Assembly: GCF_001424485.1 (NCBI RefSeq)
Contig: NZ_LMQC01000012.1
Location: 147,012 to 211,011, forward strand
Direction: 5' to 3'
Length of the DNA stretch: 64,000 bases
Origin: Modestobacter sp. Leaf380
GTDB lineage: Bacteria; Actinomycetota; Actinomycetes; Mycobacteriales; Geodermatophilaceae
In this document: piece after piece, positions 20,725 through 30,813 of the stretch
Numbering within the stretch: the stretch's first letter is position 1
Layout of the letters: each line of letters begins with the position of its first letter
Program-made: the position numbers and the translations under genes
Notes under the pieces: generated by a model
Told to the model about the DNA's origin: nothing
Seen by the model: the letters and a program-made list of their open reading frames with translations, nothing else
Databases searched by the model: none

Positions 20725-22221
20725 GTGACCGAGCTGCTCGACGGACGCCCGCTGGACGACGAGCGCTGCTACCGCGCCGTGTCCAGCCGGGACGCCCGCT
20801 TCGACGGCTGGTTCGTCACCGCCGTGCACACCACCGGCATCTACTGCCGGCCCTCCTGCCCGGCACGCACCCCGCTGCCGGGCAACGTGTCCTTCCACGC
20901 GACGGCCGCGGGTGCGCAGTCCGCGGGGTTCCGGGCCTGCCGCCGCTGCCGCCCCGACGCCGTCCCGGGGTCGCCGGAGTGGGACGTGCGCGCCGACGTC
21001 GTCGCCCGCGCCGTCCGGCTCATCGGGGACGGCGAGGTCGAGCGCAGCGGGGTCACCGGGCTCGCCGCCCGGCTCGGGTACTCCGAGCGCCAGCTCCACC
21101 GCCAGCTGGTCGCCGAGTTGGGGGTCGGCGCGCTGGCCCTGGCCCGCGCCCAGCGTGCGCAGACCGCCCGGGTCCTGGTGGAGACGACGACCCTGCCGAT
21201 GGCCGAGGTCGCCACGGCCGCCGGGTTCGCCAGCATCCGGCAGTTCAACGACACGGTGCGGGAGGTCTTCGCGACCACGCCGACGGCGCTGCGGGCGGCG
21301 GCCACCCCGGCCACCGGGCCCTCGGGGTGGCTCACCCTCCGGCTGGCCGCCCGGGCGCCCTTCGCCGCCGAGGAGGTCCTGCTCTTCCTGGGGGCGCACG
21401 CCGTCGCCGGCCTCGAGGAGTGGGACGGCGAGACCTTCTCCCGGGTGCTGGACCTCCCGCACGGTCCCGGCGTCGTCCGGCTGTCCCCCGGCGCCGACGG
21501 CAGCTCGGTGACCGCCCGCCTGCAGCTGACCCGGCTGCGCGACCTCGGGGTGGCGGTGGCCCGCTGCCGGCACCTGCTGGACCTGGACGCCGACCCGACC
21601 GCCGTCGACGACGTGCTCGCCGCCGACCCCGCGCTCACCGGCCTGGTCCGCGCCGCGCCGGGACGCCGGGTGCCGACCGCCCCCGACGCCGACGAGGCCG
21701 CCGTCCGGGCGGTGCTGGGACAGCACGTGTCCCTGGGCGGCGCGCGGACCTTCACCGCCCGGCTGCTCACCGCGGCCGGCACCCCGCTGGCCGAGCCGGT
21801 CGGCACGCTGACCCACGTCTTCCCCCGGGCCGCCGCGCTGGTCGACGCCGACCTCACCGCGGTCGGGCTGACCGGGTCACGCCGCCGGACCGTGCACGCC
21901 CTGGCCGCCGGCCTGGTCGACGGCGCCATCGCCCTGGGACCCGGCGCGGACCGCGAGGAGGCCGGCCGCGCCCTGCTCGCGGTGCCCGGCATCGGGCCGT
22001 GGACGGTGGCGCTGGTCGCGCTGCGCGGGCTCGGCGACCCCGACGTCTGGCTGCCCGGCGACCTGGCGCTGCGCAAGAGCCTCACCGCGCTGGGCAGCAC
22101 CGACGCCGACGCCGCCACCCGCTGGCGACCGTGGCGGTCCTACGCGGTCCTGCACCTGTGGGCGATGTCGGCCCCGGCACTGTTCACCCGCCACCCCGAG
22201 CCCCCGGAGACCCCGTCATGA
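20725..22221 (+). CDS. Ada-type zinc domain / AraC HTH / AlkA DNA-3-methyladenine glycosylase fusion
   Basis: A 498-aa fusion. The N-terminal Ada zinc domain has Cys41, Cys45, Cys72 and Cys75 (GIYCRPSCPAR, ACRRCRPD), which accepts methyl groups from phosphotriesters. An AraC-type HTH follows (about 90-185, YSERQLHRQL and FASIRQFNDTVRE). An AlkA N-domain and an HhH-GPD glycosylase come next (LLAVPGIGPWTVALVALRGL, with Asp in LPGDLALRK). It removes alkylated bases and probably induces its own operon. The O6-methyltransferase domain of classical Ada is absent and is supplied by the overlapping ogt gene. A GTG start at 20725 is chosen; an ATG at 20713 is also possible. Confidence 0.9.
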   Translation: MTELLDGRPLDDERCYRAVSSRDARFDGWFVTAVHTTGIYCRPSCPARTPLPGNVSFHATAAGAQSAGFRACRRCRPDAVPGSPEWDVRADVVARAVRLIGDGEVERSGVTGLAARLGYSERQLHRQLVAELGVGALALARAQRAQTARVLVETTTLPMAEVATAAGFASIRQFNDTVREVFATTPTALRAAATPATGPSGWLTLRLAARAPFAAEEVLLFLGAHAVAGLEEWDGETFSRVLDLPHGPGVVRLSPGADGSSVTARLQLTRLRDLGVAVARCRHLLDLDADPTAVDDVLAADPALTGLVRAAPGRRVPTAPDADEAAVRAVLGQHVSLGGARTFTARLLTAAGTPLAEPVGTLTHVFPRAAALVDADLTAVGLTGSRRRTVHALAAGLVDGAIALGPGADREEAGRALLAVPGIGPWTVALVALRGLGDPDVWLPGDLALRKSLTALGSTDADAATRWRPWRSYAVLHLWAMSAPALFTRHPEPPETPS

Positions 22222-22727
22222 CCGCAGAGCACGCCACCACCGACACCCCGGTCGGACCGTTCACCGTGCTGGTCGAGGACGGGGCCGTGCTGGCCAGCGG
22301 CTGGACCGCCGACATCGGCGACCTCCTGCCCGTCGTGCACCGGTCCCTGCGTCCGGACACGGTCACGGCGGTCGACCGGCTGCCGGTGCTCGACGTGGTC
22401 GAGGCCTTCCACGCCGGGGACCTCGCCGCGATCGACGGCGTGGCGGTCCGCCAGCTCTCGGGCCCGTTCCTCACGCAGGCGTGGGAGGTGCTGCGCACGG
22501 TCCCGGCCGGGGAGCCGGACAGCTACGCGGGGTTCGCCGCCCGCTGTGGCCGGCCCACCGCGGTGCGGGCGGCGGCCGGGGCGTGCGCCCGGAACGCCGC
22601 GGCGCTCTTCGTGCCCTGCCACCGGGTGACCGCGACCGGGGGCGGGATGGGCGGCTTCCGCTGGGGGACCACGGTGAAGCGCTGGCTGCTCGACCACGAG
22701 GCGGAGCACGCCACCGCACGCGTCTGA
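22218..22727 (+). CDS. ogt: Methylated-DNA--[protein]-cysteine S-methyltransferase
   Basis: A 169-aa suicide repair enzyme removing O6-alkyl groups from guanine. The active-site motif VPCHRV is present with the upstream helix-turn-helix and Asn region (AGACARNAAALF), and the C-terminal WLLDHE is typical. The ATG overlaps the end of the Ada/AlkA gene (ATGA), so both repair activities are made together. Confidence 0.93.
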   Translation: MTAEHATTDTPVGPFTVLVEDGAVLASGWTADIGDLLPVVHRSLRPDTVTAVDRLPVLDVVEAFHAGDLAAIDGVAVRQLSGPFLTQAWEVLRTVPAGEPDSYAGFAARCGRPTAVRAAAGACARNAAALFVPCHRVTATGGGMGGFRWGTTVKRWLLDHEAEHATARV

Positions 22728-22763
22728 ACGGGACTGTCGTACCCCTGGGGCAGTCTCCCGGGC

Positions 22764-23873
22764 ATGGACGCCACCTCCCTGCTGATCGGCCTGCTGCTCG
22801 GCGCCCTGCTGGCCACCGCGGTGACCCTGGGCGTGGTCGGGCTGCTGGGCCGGCGCACCCCGCGCAGTGACGGGCTGGAGCCGGTGCACGAGTCGCTGGA
22901 CCACCTGCACCGGCTGCTGGCCGGCATCGAGCGCGACCGGGCCACCGCCCACGGGGAGCTGCGTGAGCAGGTCGGCACCGTGGGGCAGACGTCGGCGCAG
23001 CTCCGGCAGGAGACGGCGGCGCTGGTGACGGCGCTGCGCACCCCGCACGTCCGCGGCCGCTGGGGCGAGGTGCAGCTGCGCCGGCTGGTGGAGGTGTCCG
23101 GCCTGCTGGAGCACTGCGACTTCGTCGAGCAGCCCGCCTCGGTCAACGACGCCGGCACCGGCGTGCGGCCCGACCTCGTGGTCACCCTGGCCGACGGCAA
23201 GCAGGTGGTGGTCGACGCCAAGGTGCCCTTCGCCGGGTGGATCGAGGCCGTGCAGGCCACCGACGAGGCGGTGCGACTCCAGCGGGTGGCCGAGCACGCC
23301 CGCCAGCTGCGCGCCCACGTCGACCAGCTCGCCGCGCGCCGCTACCCCAGTGCCTTCGAGCCCTCCGCACCCTTCACCGTGCTCTTCGTCCCCTCGGACG
23401 GGTTCCTGATCTCCGCGCTGGAGGCCGAGCCCCAGCTGCTGGAGCACGGGTTCGCCCGTGACGTCGTCATCGCCACGCCGAGCACGCTGCTGGCCCTGCT
23501 GCGCACCGTGGCCTACTCCTGGCGGCAGGAGCGGCTGGCCCGCGACGCCACCGCCGTGCTGGAGGTCGGCCGGACGGTCCACGCCCGACTGGGCACGCTG
23601 TCCGCGCACCTGACCAGGCTCGGCTCCGCCCTCGGGTCCGCGGTGGGCCGCTACAACGACACCGTCGGCAGTTACGAGCGGTCGGTGCTCGTCGCCGCCC
23701 GCCGGTTCGACGACCTGGGGGTCGCCGAGACACCCGTGCCCGCACCCACCGCCCTGGAGCTGCCGGTCCGCACCCTGCGCACGGTGCGGGACGACGAGCG
23801 CGGGGAGGACGAGACGGAGGTCGCCCCGACCCCGCTGTCGCGACACGGCGCACGGGGCGGGGGGCACGGCTGA
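22764..23873 (+). CDS. rmuC: RmuC-family DNA recombination protein
   Basis: A 369-aa protein. One N-terminal membrane helix (about 5-28) is followed by a coiled-coil region (about 40-90) and the RmuC nuclease-like core (RGRWGEVQLRRLVEVSGL, VVVDAKVPFAGW, VLFVPSDGFL, ATPSTLLALLRTVAY). RmuC is thought to limit recombination between inverted repeats. The C-terminal 60 residues are Pro/Glu/Asp-rich and probably disordered. It has its own candidate leaderless start. Confidence 0.88.
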   Translation: MDATSLLIGLLLGALLATAVTLGVVGLLGRRTPRSDGLEPVHESLDHLHRLLAGIERDRATAHGELREQVGTVGQTSAQLRQETAALVTALRTPHVRGRWGEVQLRRLVEVSGLLEHCDFVEQPASVNDAGTGVRPDLVVTLADGKQVVVDAKVPFAGWIEAVQATDEAVRLQRVAEHARQLRAHVDQLAARRYPSAFEPSAPFTVLFVPSDGFLISALEAEPQLLEHGFARDVVIATPSTLLALLRTVAYSWRQERLARDATAVLEVGRTVHARLGTLSAHLTRLGSALGSAVGRYNDTVGSYERSVLVAARRFDDLGVAETPVPAPTALELPVRTLRTVRDDERGEDETEVAPTPLSRHGARGGGHG

Positions 23874-24025
23874 CCCTCAGGTGGTGACCCGCCACTCCTG
23901 GTCACCTCCAGCTCGGTGACAGCTCCGCCCGTTACCGTGACGCGACCGACGGGCGCACCCCGTCGGAGCGAGGGAGGTGCACCATCGCACCGGTCAGTGC
24001 TGTCGAGTCCAGGCGGGAGGGTGCT

Positions 24026-24598
24026 GTGCGCGTCGAACACGGCCGACCCGACGACCTGGGTGGTGTCGACCCCCGTCCGCGGGCGGGGGCGCCGCGCGGT
24101 CGAGCCGCCGAACGCGCCGAGCGCGAACGGCAGGCCCGCCGCACCGCCCGCGAGGGGCGGCCCGACCCCTCGGCGCCCCGCCCGCGTCAGGGCCCCCCGC
24201 CGGCCTCCCGGGACCGCCGGGCGCCGGCACGGCCCGCCGCCCCCGCCCGCGGGGTACGCGGCTCCCTGGGGGTGCTGGGCGTCTTCCTGCTCACCGTCCT
24301 CGGCGCCGCCGCCGACTCGTTCTTCGGCGTCGGGCTCGGGACGCTCACCTTGATCACGCTCATCGCCGGCTCCGTGGTGGCCGCCCTGCTGGTCCGCCGC
24401 CGGGACCTCGGCACGATCGTGGTCGCACCGCCGCTGGTCTTCGTCGGCGTGGCGCTGGTCAACATCATGCTGGCGCCGTCGGCGACGTTGAGCCTGCCGA
24501 CCCTGGCCACCCTGCTGATCCGCGGCTTCCCGGCGATGGCCATCGCCGTCGCCGCAGCGCTCGTGGTCACCGTCGTGCGGCTCATCGCCCGCCGCTGA
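24026..24598 (+). CDS. DUF6542 family membrane protein
   Basis: A 190-aa protein. A long Arg/Pro/Ala-rich cytoplasmic N-terminus (1-75) precedes about four hydrophobic helices (RGSLGVLGVFLLTVLGA, TLITLIAGSVVAALLV, TIVVAPPLVFVGVALV and a final helix ending VVRLIARR). The layout matches the DUF6542 family, found next to ispH in actinobacteria. Function is unknown. It is convergent with ispH, with a shared hairpin between them. Confidence 0.7.
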   Translation: MRVEHGRPDDLGGVDPRPRAGAPRGRAAERAERERQARRTAREGRPDPSAPRPRQGPPPASRDRRAPARPAAPARGVRGSLGVLGVFLLTVLGAAADSFFGVGLGTLTLITLIAGSVVAALLVRRRDLGTIVVAPPLVFVGVALVNIMLAPSATLSLPTLATLLIRGFPAMAIAVAAALVVTVVRLIARR

Positions 24599-24617
24599 CC
24601 CACCCGGCTCGCAGACG

Positions 24618-24653
24618 CCAGCGGCCCGCCCCCTGCCGGGGACGGGCCGCTGG
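24618..24653. terminator. Bidirectional hairpin between DUF6542 gene and ispH
   Basis: An 11-bp perfect stem (24618-24628 with 24643-24653) extended by an inner CCCC/GGGG pairing. It sits between two converging genes and can serve both. There is no U-tract, as is common in high-GC actinobacteria. Confidence 0.65.
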
Positions 24654-24665
24654 TGCGTCCGGGGA

Positions 24666-25646
24666 CTACTCGGCGGCGGAGGTGTCCACGGCCAGGGTCT
24701 GCCGGCGCTGCTTGAGCTCGTGGGGCAGCGCGAAGACCAGACGCTCCTCGGCGGCCTTCACCGTCTCCACGTCGGGGTAGCCGCGCTCGCTGAGCCAGTC
24801 CAGCAGCTCGCTCACCAGGATCTCGGGCACCGAGGCCCCGCTGGTCACACCCACGGTGGACACCCCGTCCAACCAGGCCTCGTCGACCTCGGAGGCGTAG
24901 TCGACCAGGTAGGAGGCCCGGGCGCCGGCCTCCAGGGCGACCTCCACCAGCCGGACGGAGTTCGAGGAGTTCGTGCTGCCCACGACCAGCACCAGGTCGC
25001 ACTGGCCGGCCATCTGCTTCACGGCCTGCTGGCGGTTCTGGGTGGCGTAGCAGATGTCGTCGCTGGGCGGGGCCTGCAGGCCGGGGAACCGGCCCTTGAG
25101 CGCCTCCACCGTCTCCAGCGTCTCGTCGACCGAGAGCGTGGTCTGGGACAGCCAGACCACCTTCTCGGGGTCACGGACCTGGACGTTGGCGATGTCGTCG
25201 GCGCCGTCGACGAGCTGGGTGCGCTCGGGCGCCTCCCCCATCGTGCCCTCGACCTCCTCGTGCCCACGGTGGCCGATCAGCAGGATGTCGAAGTCGTCCT
25301 TGGCGAACCGCTGGGCCTCCTTGTGCACCTTGGTGACCAGCGGGCAGGTCGCGTCGATGGTGCGCAGCGAGCGAGCGGCCGCCTGCTCGTGCACCGCCGG
25401 GGACACCCCGTGGGCGCTGAAGACGACGACGGCACCCTCGGGCACCTCGTCGGTCTCCTCCACGAAGACCGCCCCGCGACGCTCCAGGGTGGCCACGACG
25501 TGCTTGTTGTGGACGATCTGCTTGCGCACGTAGACCGGTGCGCCGTGGATCTCGAGGGCCTTCTCCACCGCGATCACCGCCCGGTCCACCCCGGCGCAGT
25601 AGCCCCGGGGGTCGGCGAGGAGCACGCGTCCGCGGTCGGCAACCAT
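24666..25646 (-). CDS. ispH: 4-hydroxy-3-methylbut-2-enyl diphosphate reductase
   Basis: A 326-aa iron-sulfur enzyme, the last step of the MEP isoprenoid pathway, giving IPP and DMAPP. The three [4Fe-4S] cysteines are Cys17 (GYCAGV), Cys101 (DATCPLV) and Cys199 (DICYATQNR). The substrate-binding HKEA/HxxH region and the [13 protein letters not shown] segment are intact. The ATG at 25646 gives the canonical N-terminus. Confidence 0.97.
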   Translation of the reverse strand: MVADRGRVLLADPRGYCAGVDRAVIAVEKALEIHGAPVYVRKQIVHNKHVVATLERRGAVFVEETDEVPEGAVVVFSAHGVSPAVHEQAAARSLRTIDATCPLVTKVHKEAQRFAKDDFDILLIGHRGHEEVEGTMGEAPERTQLVDGADDIANVQVRDPEKVVWLSQTTLSVDETLETVEALKGRFPGLQAPPSDDICYATQNRQQAVKQMAGQCDLVLVVGSTNSSNSVRLVEVALEAGARASYLVDYASEVDEAWLDGVSTVGVTSGASVPEILVSELLDWLSERGYPDVETVKAAEERLVFALPHELKQRRQTLAVDTSAAE

Positions 25647-25746
25647 GCCCCCACTGTAGGTCGGCCCCGCCACCTGCACCGGGCGCCGAGACCGGTCCCA
25701 CACTTCCCGGGGAGCGTGCCCCCTGCCGTTGGGGCAGGCTGGAGGC

Positions 25747-26631
25747 ATGGCCCGTGAGATCCCCGAACCCGTCCGCGCCGCCGCCGGACTGGCCGCGACC
25801 CTGCTGGACGAGGCGCGCAAGCTCCCCCGCACCCTCCCGGCGCTGCCCGTGCGCGCGCTGGGACTGGCCATGCAGACCTCGCTGAAGCTCCAGCAGGAGT
25901 ACTCCGGGCTGGTCGCCCGCGGCGACGAGGTGCTCACCGGTCTCCGCGGGGACGGCGAGCCCGGCCTGGCCACCTTCGACGAGGACCTCCCCGCCGAGCC
26001 GGCCACCCCGCGGGCCACCCCCACCGTGGGCGGCCTGGGCTCCCGCGAGTCGGCCTTCGACCGCGTCGTCGACGCCCCCGACGGCTACGACGACGAGCCC
26101 GAGGACGAGCCCGAGGACGAGCCCGAGGACGAGCCCGAGGACGAGCCGGAGCCCCAGACCCCGCTGCAGGTCGTCGACGCGGCGGCCGCCGTCGGGGACG
26201 ACGACCTGACCGAGGAGACCCTCGCCGAGGAGGAGCTGCTGGCCGAGGGCCTGTCCGCCGACCTGGGCGACGCCGACCTCACCGACGACGAGGTCGCCAG
26301 CCTCCCCGACGACCCGGAGGCCGACGAGGTCACCGCCACCGTCGACGAGCTCGCGGTCAACATGAGCGACGACGCCGCCGAGGACGACGCGGTCATCGCC
26401 GCCTCCGAGATGGCGATCAACGCCGGCCACGCCGCCGACGACGACCAGCCCACCGAGCCGATCGAGGGCTACGACGGGTTCACGATCGCCCAGCTGCGCG
26501 GCCGGCTCCGCGGCTACCAGCCGGTGACGGTCGAGGAGCTGCTGGCCTACGAGCAGGCCACCCGCGACCGGGCGCCGTTCGTCACCCTGCTGCGCAACCG
26601 CAAGGAGAAGCTGGACCGCGAGCGCGGCTGA
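25747..26631 (+). CDS. Lipid droplet-associated protein
   Basis: A 294-aa protein. The N-terminal amphipathic/hydrophobic part ([20 protein letters not shown] and [20 protein letters not shown]) matches actinobacterial lipid-droplet-associated proteins. The middle is very acidic (Asp/Glu-rich), with five DEPE-type tetrapeptides at residues 116-135. A C-terminal [20 protein letters not shown] and a basic tail ([12 protein letters not shown]) follow. It is probably a surface protein of storage-lipid droplets. It lies 18 bp before xseA in the same direction. Confidence 0.7.
   Translation: MAREIPEPVRAAAGLAATLLDEARKLPRTLPALPVRALGLAMQTSLKLQQEYSGLVARGDEVLTGLRGDGEPGLATFDEDLPAEPATPRATPTVGGLGSRESAFDRVVDAPDGYDDEPEDEPEDEPEDEPEDEPEPQTPLQVVDAAAAVGDDDLTEETLAEEELLAEGLSADLGDADLTDDEVASLPDDPEADEVTATVDELAVNMSDDAAEDDAVIAASEMAINAGHAADDDQPTEPIEGYDGFTIAQLRGRLRGYQPVTVEELLAYEQATRDRAPFVTLLRNRKEKLDRERG
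26092..26151 (+). repeat. Five 12-bp tandem repeats (DEPE codons)
   Basis: Five consecutive copies of GACGAGCCCGAG (the last with one change) encode repeated Asp-Glu-Pro-Glu in the acidic linker. Copy number can vary in frame without breaking the gene. Confidence 0.9.
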
Positions 26632-26649
26632 CCCGGTACTGGAGCACCC

Positions 26650-27870
26650 GTGACCGCCCCGTCGTCGCCGGACCAGCCGTGGCCGGTGCGCACCGTGGCC
26701 CGCAAGGTCGCCGACTGGATCGGCCGGCTCGGCGAGGTGTGGGTCGAGGGCCAGGTCGCCCAGCTGTCCCGGCGGGGCGGTGCGACGGTCTTCCTGACCC
26801 TGCGCGACACCGCTGCCGACCTGTCGGTGCCCGTCACCTGCCACCGGGACGTCGCCGACCGGCCGGGCCTGGCCCTGACCGAGGGCGCGCGGGTGCTCGT
26901 GCGGGCCCGGCCGGACTACTACGTCGCCCGTGGCTCCTTCTCCCTGCGGGCCACCGAGATCCGCGCGGTCGGGCTGGGTGAGCTGCTGGCCCGGATCGAA
27001 CGCATCCGTGCCCTGCTCGCCGCGGAGGGCCTCTTCGCGTCCCACCGCAAGCGGCCACTGCCCTTCGCCCCCGCCGTCGTCGGGCTGGTGACCGGCCGGG
27101 ACAGCGCCGCCGAGCGTGACGTGCTGGTCACCGCCGCCCGGCGGTGGCCCGCCGTGCGGTTCGCCGTCGAGCACTGCGTCGTCCAGGGACCCTCCGCCGC
27201 GGCCGGCGTCATCGAGGGACTGCAGCGGCTGGACCGGGACCCCGCCGTCGAGGTCATCGTCATCGCCCGGGGCGGCGGCTCGGTGGAGGACCTGCTGCCC
27301 TTCTCCGACGAGGGCCTGGTCCGGGCCATCGCCGCCTGCCGCACCCCGGTCGTGACCGCCGTCGGCCACGAGACCGACACGACGCTGGTCGACCACGTGG
27401 CCGACGTGCGGGCCGCCACCCCGACCGACGCCGCGCACCGGGTGGTGCCCGAGATCGGGGAGCAGCGCCGGCTGGTCGACGGGCTGCGGGCCCGCGCCCG
27501 GTCCCTGGTCACCGGCCGGCTGGAGCAGCAGGAGCGCTGGCTGGAGTCGATCCGCAGCCGCCCCGTCCTCGCCGACCCGCAACGCCTGCTGGCCGGTCGC
27601 GCCGAGGACGTCGCCGCCCTGCGGCAGCGGGCCACCCGCACCGTCACCCACCGGGTCGACGTCGCCGGCCGGGACCTGGAGCACGCCCGCGCCCGGGTGG
27701 CCGCCCTCTCCCCCGCGGCAACCCTGGACCGCGGCTACGCGCTGGTCCAGCGGGCCGACGGCGCCCTGGTCCGGGATCCCGCCGAGGTCGCCGACGGCGA
27801 GGCGCTGGTGGTCCGGGTGGCCGGTGGGCGCCTGCCGGTGCGCGTGGACCGGCAGGATGGGACCCCGTGA
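26650..27870 (+). CDS. xseA: Exodeoxyribonuclease VII large subunit
   Basis: A 406-aa catalytic subunit. The N-terminal OB-fold (about 15-110, with [14 protein letters not shown]) is followed by the nuclease domain with [18 protein letters not shown] and [16 protein letters not shown], then a helical C-terminus ending in [12 protein letters not shown]. ExoVII degrades single-stranded DNA with XseB. Its TGA overlaps the xseB GTG. Confidence 0.96.
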   Translation: MTAPSSPDQPWPVRTVARKVADWIGRLGEVWVEGQVAQLSRRGGATVFLTLRDTAADLSVPVTCHRDVADRPGLALTEGARVLVRARPDYYVARGSFSLRATEIRAVGLGELLARIERIRALLAAEGLFASHRKRPLPFAPAVVGLVTGRDSAAERDVLVTAARRWPAVRFAVEHCVVQGPSAAAGVIEGLQRLDRDPAVEVIVIARGGGSVEDLLPFSDEGLVRAIAACRTPVVTAVGHETDTTLVDHVADVRAATPTDAAHRVVPEIGEQRRLVDGLRARARSLVTGRLEQQERWLESIRSRPVLADPQRLLAGRAEDVAALRQRATRTVTHRVDVAGRDLEHARARVAALSPAATLDRGYALVQRADGALVRDPAEVADGEALVVRVAGGRLPVRVDRQDGTP

Positions 27871-28100
27871 GCACCCCCGACGGAGCACCCACGGCAGCCA
27901 CCGCTCCCACCCAGGGCTACGAGCAGGCCCGCGAGGAGCTGGCCGACGTCGTCCGCCGGCTCGAGGGCGGCGGGCTCACCCTGGAGGAGTCGCTCGCGCT
28001 GTGGGAGCGCGGGGAGGAGCTCGCCGGGGTGTGCCAGCACTGGCTGGACGAGGCCCGCGAACGGCTGGCCGCCGCCGCCCCCGACCCGTCGGCGCCCTGA
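27867..28100 (+). CDS. xseB: Exodeoxyribonuclease VII small subunit
   Basis: A 77-aa helical subunit with the typical [20 protein letters not shown] and [14 protein letters not shown]. Several copies wrap around XseA and restrict its activity. It is translationally coupled to xseA by a 4-bp overlap and is convergent with the DUF4245 gene. Confidence 0.94.
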   Translation: MSTPDGAPTAATAPTQGYEQAREELADVVRRLEGGGLTLEESLALWERGEELAGVCQHWLDEARERLAAAAPDPSAP

Positions 28101-28101
28101 G

Positions 28102-28722
28102 TCAGTCCGCCTCGTAGACCGACACGGCGGCGGCCAGGGTCTCCAGCTCCCCGTCGTCGGCCGACCCGGTCACCACGGCCGTGACGCCGTCCCCCGCGTC
28201 GAGCCGGTAGGCCGTCTCCTCGCGGGTCGTGGTCAGCCGCTCCCAGGTGCGACCGTCGATGTCGACCGCGTCCTGCTCCGTGGCCCCGGCCAGCACGTCG
28301 GTCAGCGCGTCGGAGCCCTCGTCGTCGCTGACCACGTAGCCGGCGTACTCCTCGCCCGGGGTGAACCAGCCGATCTGCAGGGTGACCGGGTCGCCCTCGT
28401 CGACGGCGTCCCCCGCGTCGGTCTCGATGCTGGTCGCGCGCCAGTCCTCGGGCAGGCCCTGGGGCACCAGCAGCGGGTAGGACGCCCGGGCCGCCGCGAG
28501 CTGGGTGGAGGACGTGGTCTCCACCGTGCGGATCGGGTCCTCGGGGTTCTGCCGCAGGCTCGTCAGCCCGACCACCAGCAGGACCAGCACCGTCAGCGGC
28601 AGCAGCGAGCGGACCATGTTGGCCGCGTTGAACTTCGCCGCGCGGACCTCCGCGGAGGACGCGGCGGGCGCGGCCGGGGCCGGGTCGGGGGTCTGCTGAC
28701 CCTGGGGTGCGGTGTCGGCCAT
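28102..28722 (-). CDS. DUF4245 family membrane-anchored protein
   Basis: A 206-aa protein. A Pro/Ala-rich cytoplasmic N-terminus is followed by one membrane helix (about 36-58, MVRSLLPLTVLVLLVVGL) and an extracytoplasmic domain with the NPEDPIRTV motif, YPLLVPQGLPEDWRATS and QIGWFTPGEEYAGY. This matches DUF4245, regularly found between xseB and glpX in actinobacteria. Role unknown. Confidence 0.85.
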   Translation of the reverse strand: MADTAPQGQQTPDPAPAAPAASSAEVRAAKFNAANMVRSLLPLTVLVLLVVGLTSLRQNPEDPIRTVETTSSTQLAAARASYPLLVPQGLPEDWRATSIETDAGDAVDEGDPVTLQIGWFTPGEEYAGYVVSDDEGSDALTDVLAGATEQDAVDIDGRTWERLTTTREETAYRLDAGDGVTAVVTGSADDGELETLAAAVSVYEAD

Positions 28723-28838
28723 GGCCCTAGGATCGCAGCACAGCTCCAACAGTCCCGCCGTCCCGCGTCCGGAGCGCTCCCGCGCCGGTCGACCGGTCCG
28801 GCGCACCGCCGTCCCGGCGGTCGTCCGAGGAGGTCTCG

Positions 28839-29897
28839 TTGTCCCTGCCCGTCCCCGACGGTCCGCCCCCCGCCCACCCCTCGGCCTACGGCAGCCAGCC
28901 CCCGTCCAACGGGCGGCCCCGGCCGGACCGCAACCTGGCGATGGAGCTGGTCCGGGTCACCGAGGCCGGCGCCATGGCCGCCGGTCGCTGGGTCGGCCGC
29001 GGTGACAAGAACGGTGGTGACGGCGCCGCGGTCGACGCCATGCGGGCCCTGATCCAGACGGTGAGCATGCGCGGGACCGTGGTGATCGGCGAGGGCGAGA
29101 AGGACGAGGCGCCCATGCTGTTCAACGGCGAGGAGGTCGGCGACGGCACGGGGGCCGAGTGCGACGTCGCCGTCGACCCCGTGGACGGCACCACGCTGAT
29201 GGCCAAGGGCATGCCCAACGCCGTCTCGGTGCTGGCCGTGGCCGACCGGGGGGCGATGTACGACCCGTCCGCGGTGTTCTACATGGACAAGATCGCGACC
29301 GGGCCGATCGCGGCCGACGTGGTCGACATCCGGCTGCCGGTGAAGGAGAACATCCGCCGGGTCGCCAAGGCGAAGAAGGCCTGGCCGGCCGACGTCACCG
29401 TCGTGATCCTGGACCGACCCCGCCACGAGCAGCTCGCCCAGGAGGTCCGGGACGCCGGCGCCCGGATCAAGTTCATCACCGACGGCGACGTCGCCGGCGC
29501 CATCGCCGCGGCCCGCGAGGGCACCGGGGTCGACCTGCTGCTGGGCATCGGCGGCACCCCCGAGGGGATCATCACCGCCTGCGCCCTCAAGTGCATGGGC
29601 GGGGCGCTGCAGGGCCGCCTCATGCCCAAGGACGACGACGAGAAGCAGAAGGCCATCGACGCCGGACACGACCTGGACCGGGTCCTGGACATCGACGACC
29701 TGGTCCGCGGGGACGTGTTCTTCGTGGCCACCGGCATCACCGACGGCGAGCTGCTGCGCGGCGTGCAGTACCGCTCCGGGGGCTGCACGACGCAGTCGCT
29801 GGTCATGCGCTCCCGCTCGGGCACCATCCGCTCCATCGAGAGCCTGCACTCCCTGGAGAAGCTCAACCAGTACTCCGCGGTGCCCTTCGGCGACTGA
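28839..29897 (+). CDS. glpX: Class II fructose-1,6-bisphosphatase
   Basis: A 352-aa gluconeogenic enzyme hydrolysing fructose-1,6-bisphosphate. It has the metal-binding [28 protein letters not shown] and [20 protein letters not shown], all typical of GlpX. The start is a TTG at 28839 preceded by GAGGAGG, a rare initiator here. The next in-frame candidate lies inside the conserved domain. Confidence 0.95.
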   Translation: MSLPVPDGPPPAHPSAYGSQPPSNGRPRPDRNLAMELVRVTEAGAMAAGRWVGRGDKNGGDGAAVDAMRALIQTVSMRGTVVIGEGEKDEAPMLFNGEEVGDGTGAECDVAVDPVDGTTLMAKGMPNAVSVLAVADRGAMYDPSAVFYMDKIATGPIAADVVDIRLPVKENIRRVAKAKKAWPADVTVVILDRPRHEQLAQEVRDAGARIKFITDGDVAGAIAAAREGTGVDLLLGIGGTPEGIITACALKCMGGALQGRLMPKDDDEKQKAIDAGHDLDRVLDIDDLVRGDVFFVATGITDGELLRGVQYRSGGCTTQSLVMRSRSGTIRSIESLHSLEKLNQYSAVPFGD

Positions 29898-29905
29898 CCG
29901 ACCGC

Positions 29906-29950
29906 ACGACGACGGCCCGGCCCCCCTCGTGGGGTCCGGGCCGTCGTCGT
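29906..29950. terminator. Hairpin between glpX and the Q/Y-rich gene
   Basis: A perfect 15-bp inverted repeat (29906-29920 with 29936-29950) around a 15-nt loop, between converging genes. It probably ends transcription from both sides. Confidence 0.75.
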
Positions 29951-30315
29951 ACCGCGGGGAGGTGGGTCAGCCCACCCGGGAGGTCACTCGCCGAGGCTGC
30001 TGCACAGCAGGGCCGAGCCCTCGTCGGCGGGCACCCGGCCCGCGCACGTGTTGGCGTAGTCCTCGTAGGGCGAGTCGATCTCGGAGTAGATGTAGAGGTC
30101 GGTGCACCCGTCCCAGTCACCGTCGAAGCAGGCCTGCGCGTAGCTGTCGAGCTCCGGGTCCTCGCCGAGGCCCTCGGGGGACGTCGGCTCGCCGACGCTG
30201 CTGAAGAAGGGGCTGTCCCCGCTGGTCCCGGACCCGCCGTCAGAGCTCGACGACGACGACGACGAGGACGAGGACGAGGACGACGAGCTGGAGGACGGGC
30301 CGGCCGAGGTGGTCG

Positions 30316-30515
30316 GCGCCGAGGACGTCGTCGGGTCCGCCGTCGTCGTGGACTCGTCCTCACCACCCAGCAGCACCACCAACGCCGTCACCACCGCAGC
30401 GACCACCACCACACCGCGCCGAGGACGTCGTCGGGTCCGCCGTCGTCGTGGACTCGTCCTCACCACCCAGCAGCACCACCAACGCCGTCACCACCGCAGC
30501 GACCACCACCACACC
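30316..30515 (-). repeat. Exact tandem duplication, 2 x 100 bp
   Basis: 30316-30415 and 30416-30515 are identical. The unit codes for the end of the membrane helix and the start of the Thr/Ser linker. The left end of the unit is within one base of where the sequence shared with paralog B begins. The length of 100 shifts the reading frame. Confidence 0.97.
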
Positions 30516-30616
30516 GGCGATCGACAACGCGATCACCGTGTTCCTGTTGCCCTTGGGCGGCTGCTGCCCGAACTGCTGGCCGTACTGGTCCTGCCCGTAC
30601 CCCGGCTGCCCGTACC

Positions 30617-30813
30617 CCGGCTGGCCGTACTGCGGCTGCTGCTGGCCGAACTGGTCCTGGCCGTACTGCGGCTGCCCGTAGGGCGGCTGCTGGCCGTACT
30701 GGGGCTGGCCGTACGCCGGCTGGCCGTACTGCGGCTGCTGCTGGCCGAACTGGTCCTGGCCGTACTGCGGCTGCCCGTAGGGCGGCTGCTGGCCGTACTG
30801 GGGCTGGCCGTAC
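30617..30813 (-). repeat. In-frame direct repeat in the QPQYGQ region, 99-bp period
   Basis: 30617-30714 and 30716-30813 are the same 98-bp sequence at a 99-bp (33-codon) offset. Paralog B carries the same unit once (around 31680-31773). This is in-frame expansion of the Gln/Tyr-rich segment. Confidence 0.85.

Noticed and set aside
25171-27888. 905-codon minus-strand open frame
   Set aside because: It covers xseA, the lipid-droplet gene and part of ispH in other phases. Its N-terminal two thirds are low-complexity, and the real genes have full catalytic motifs.
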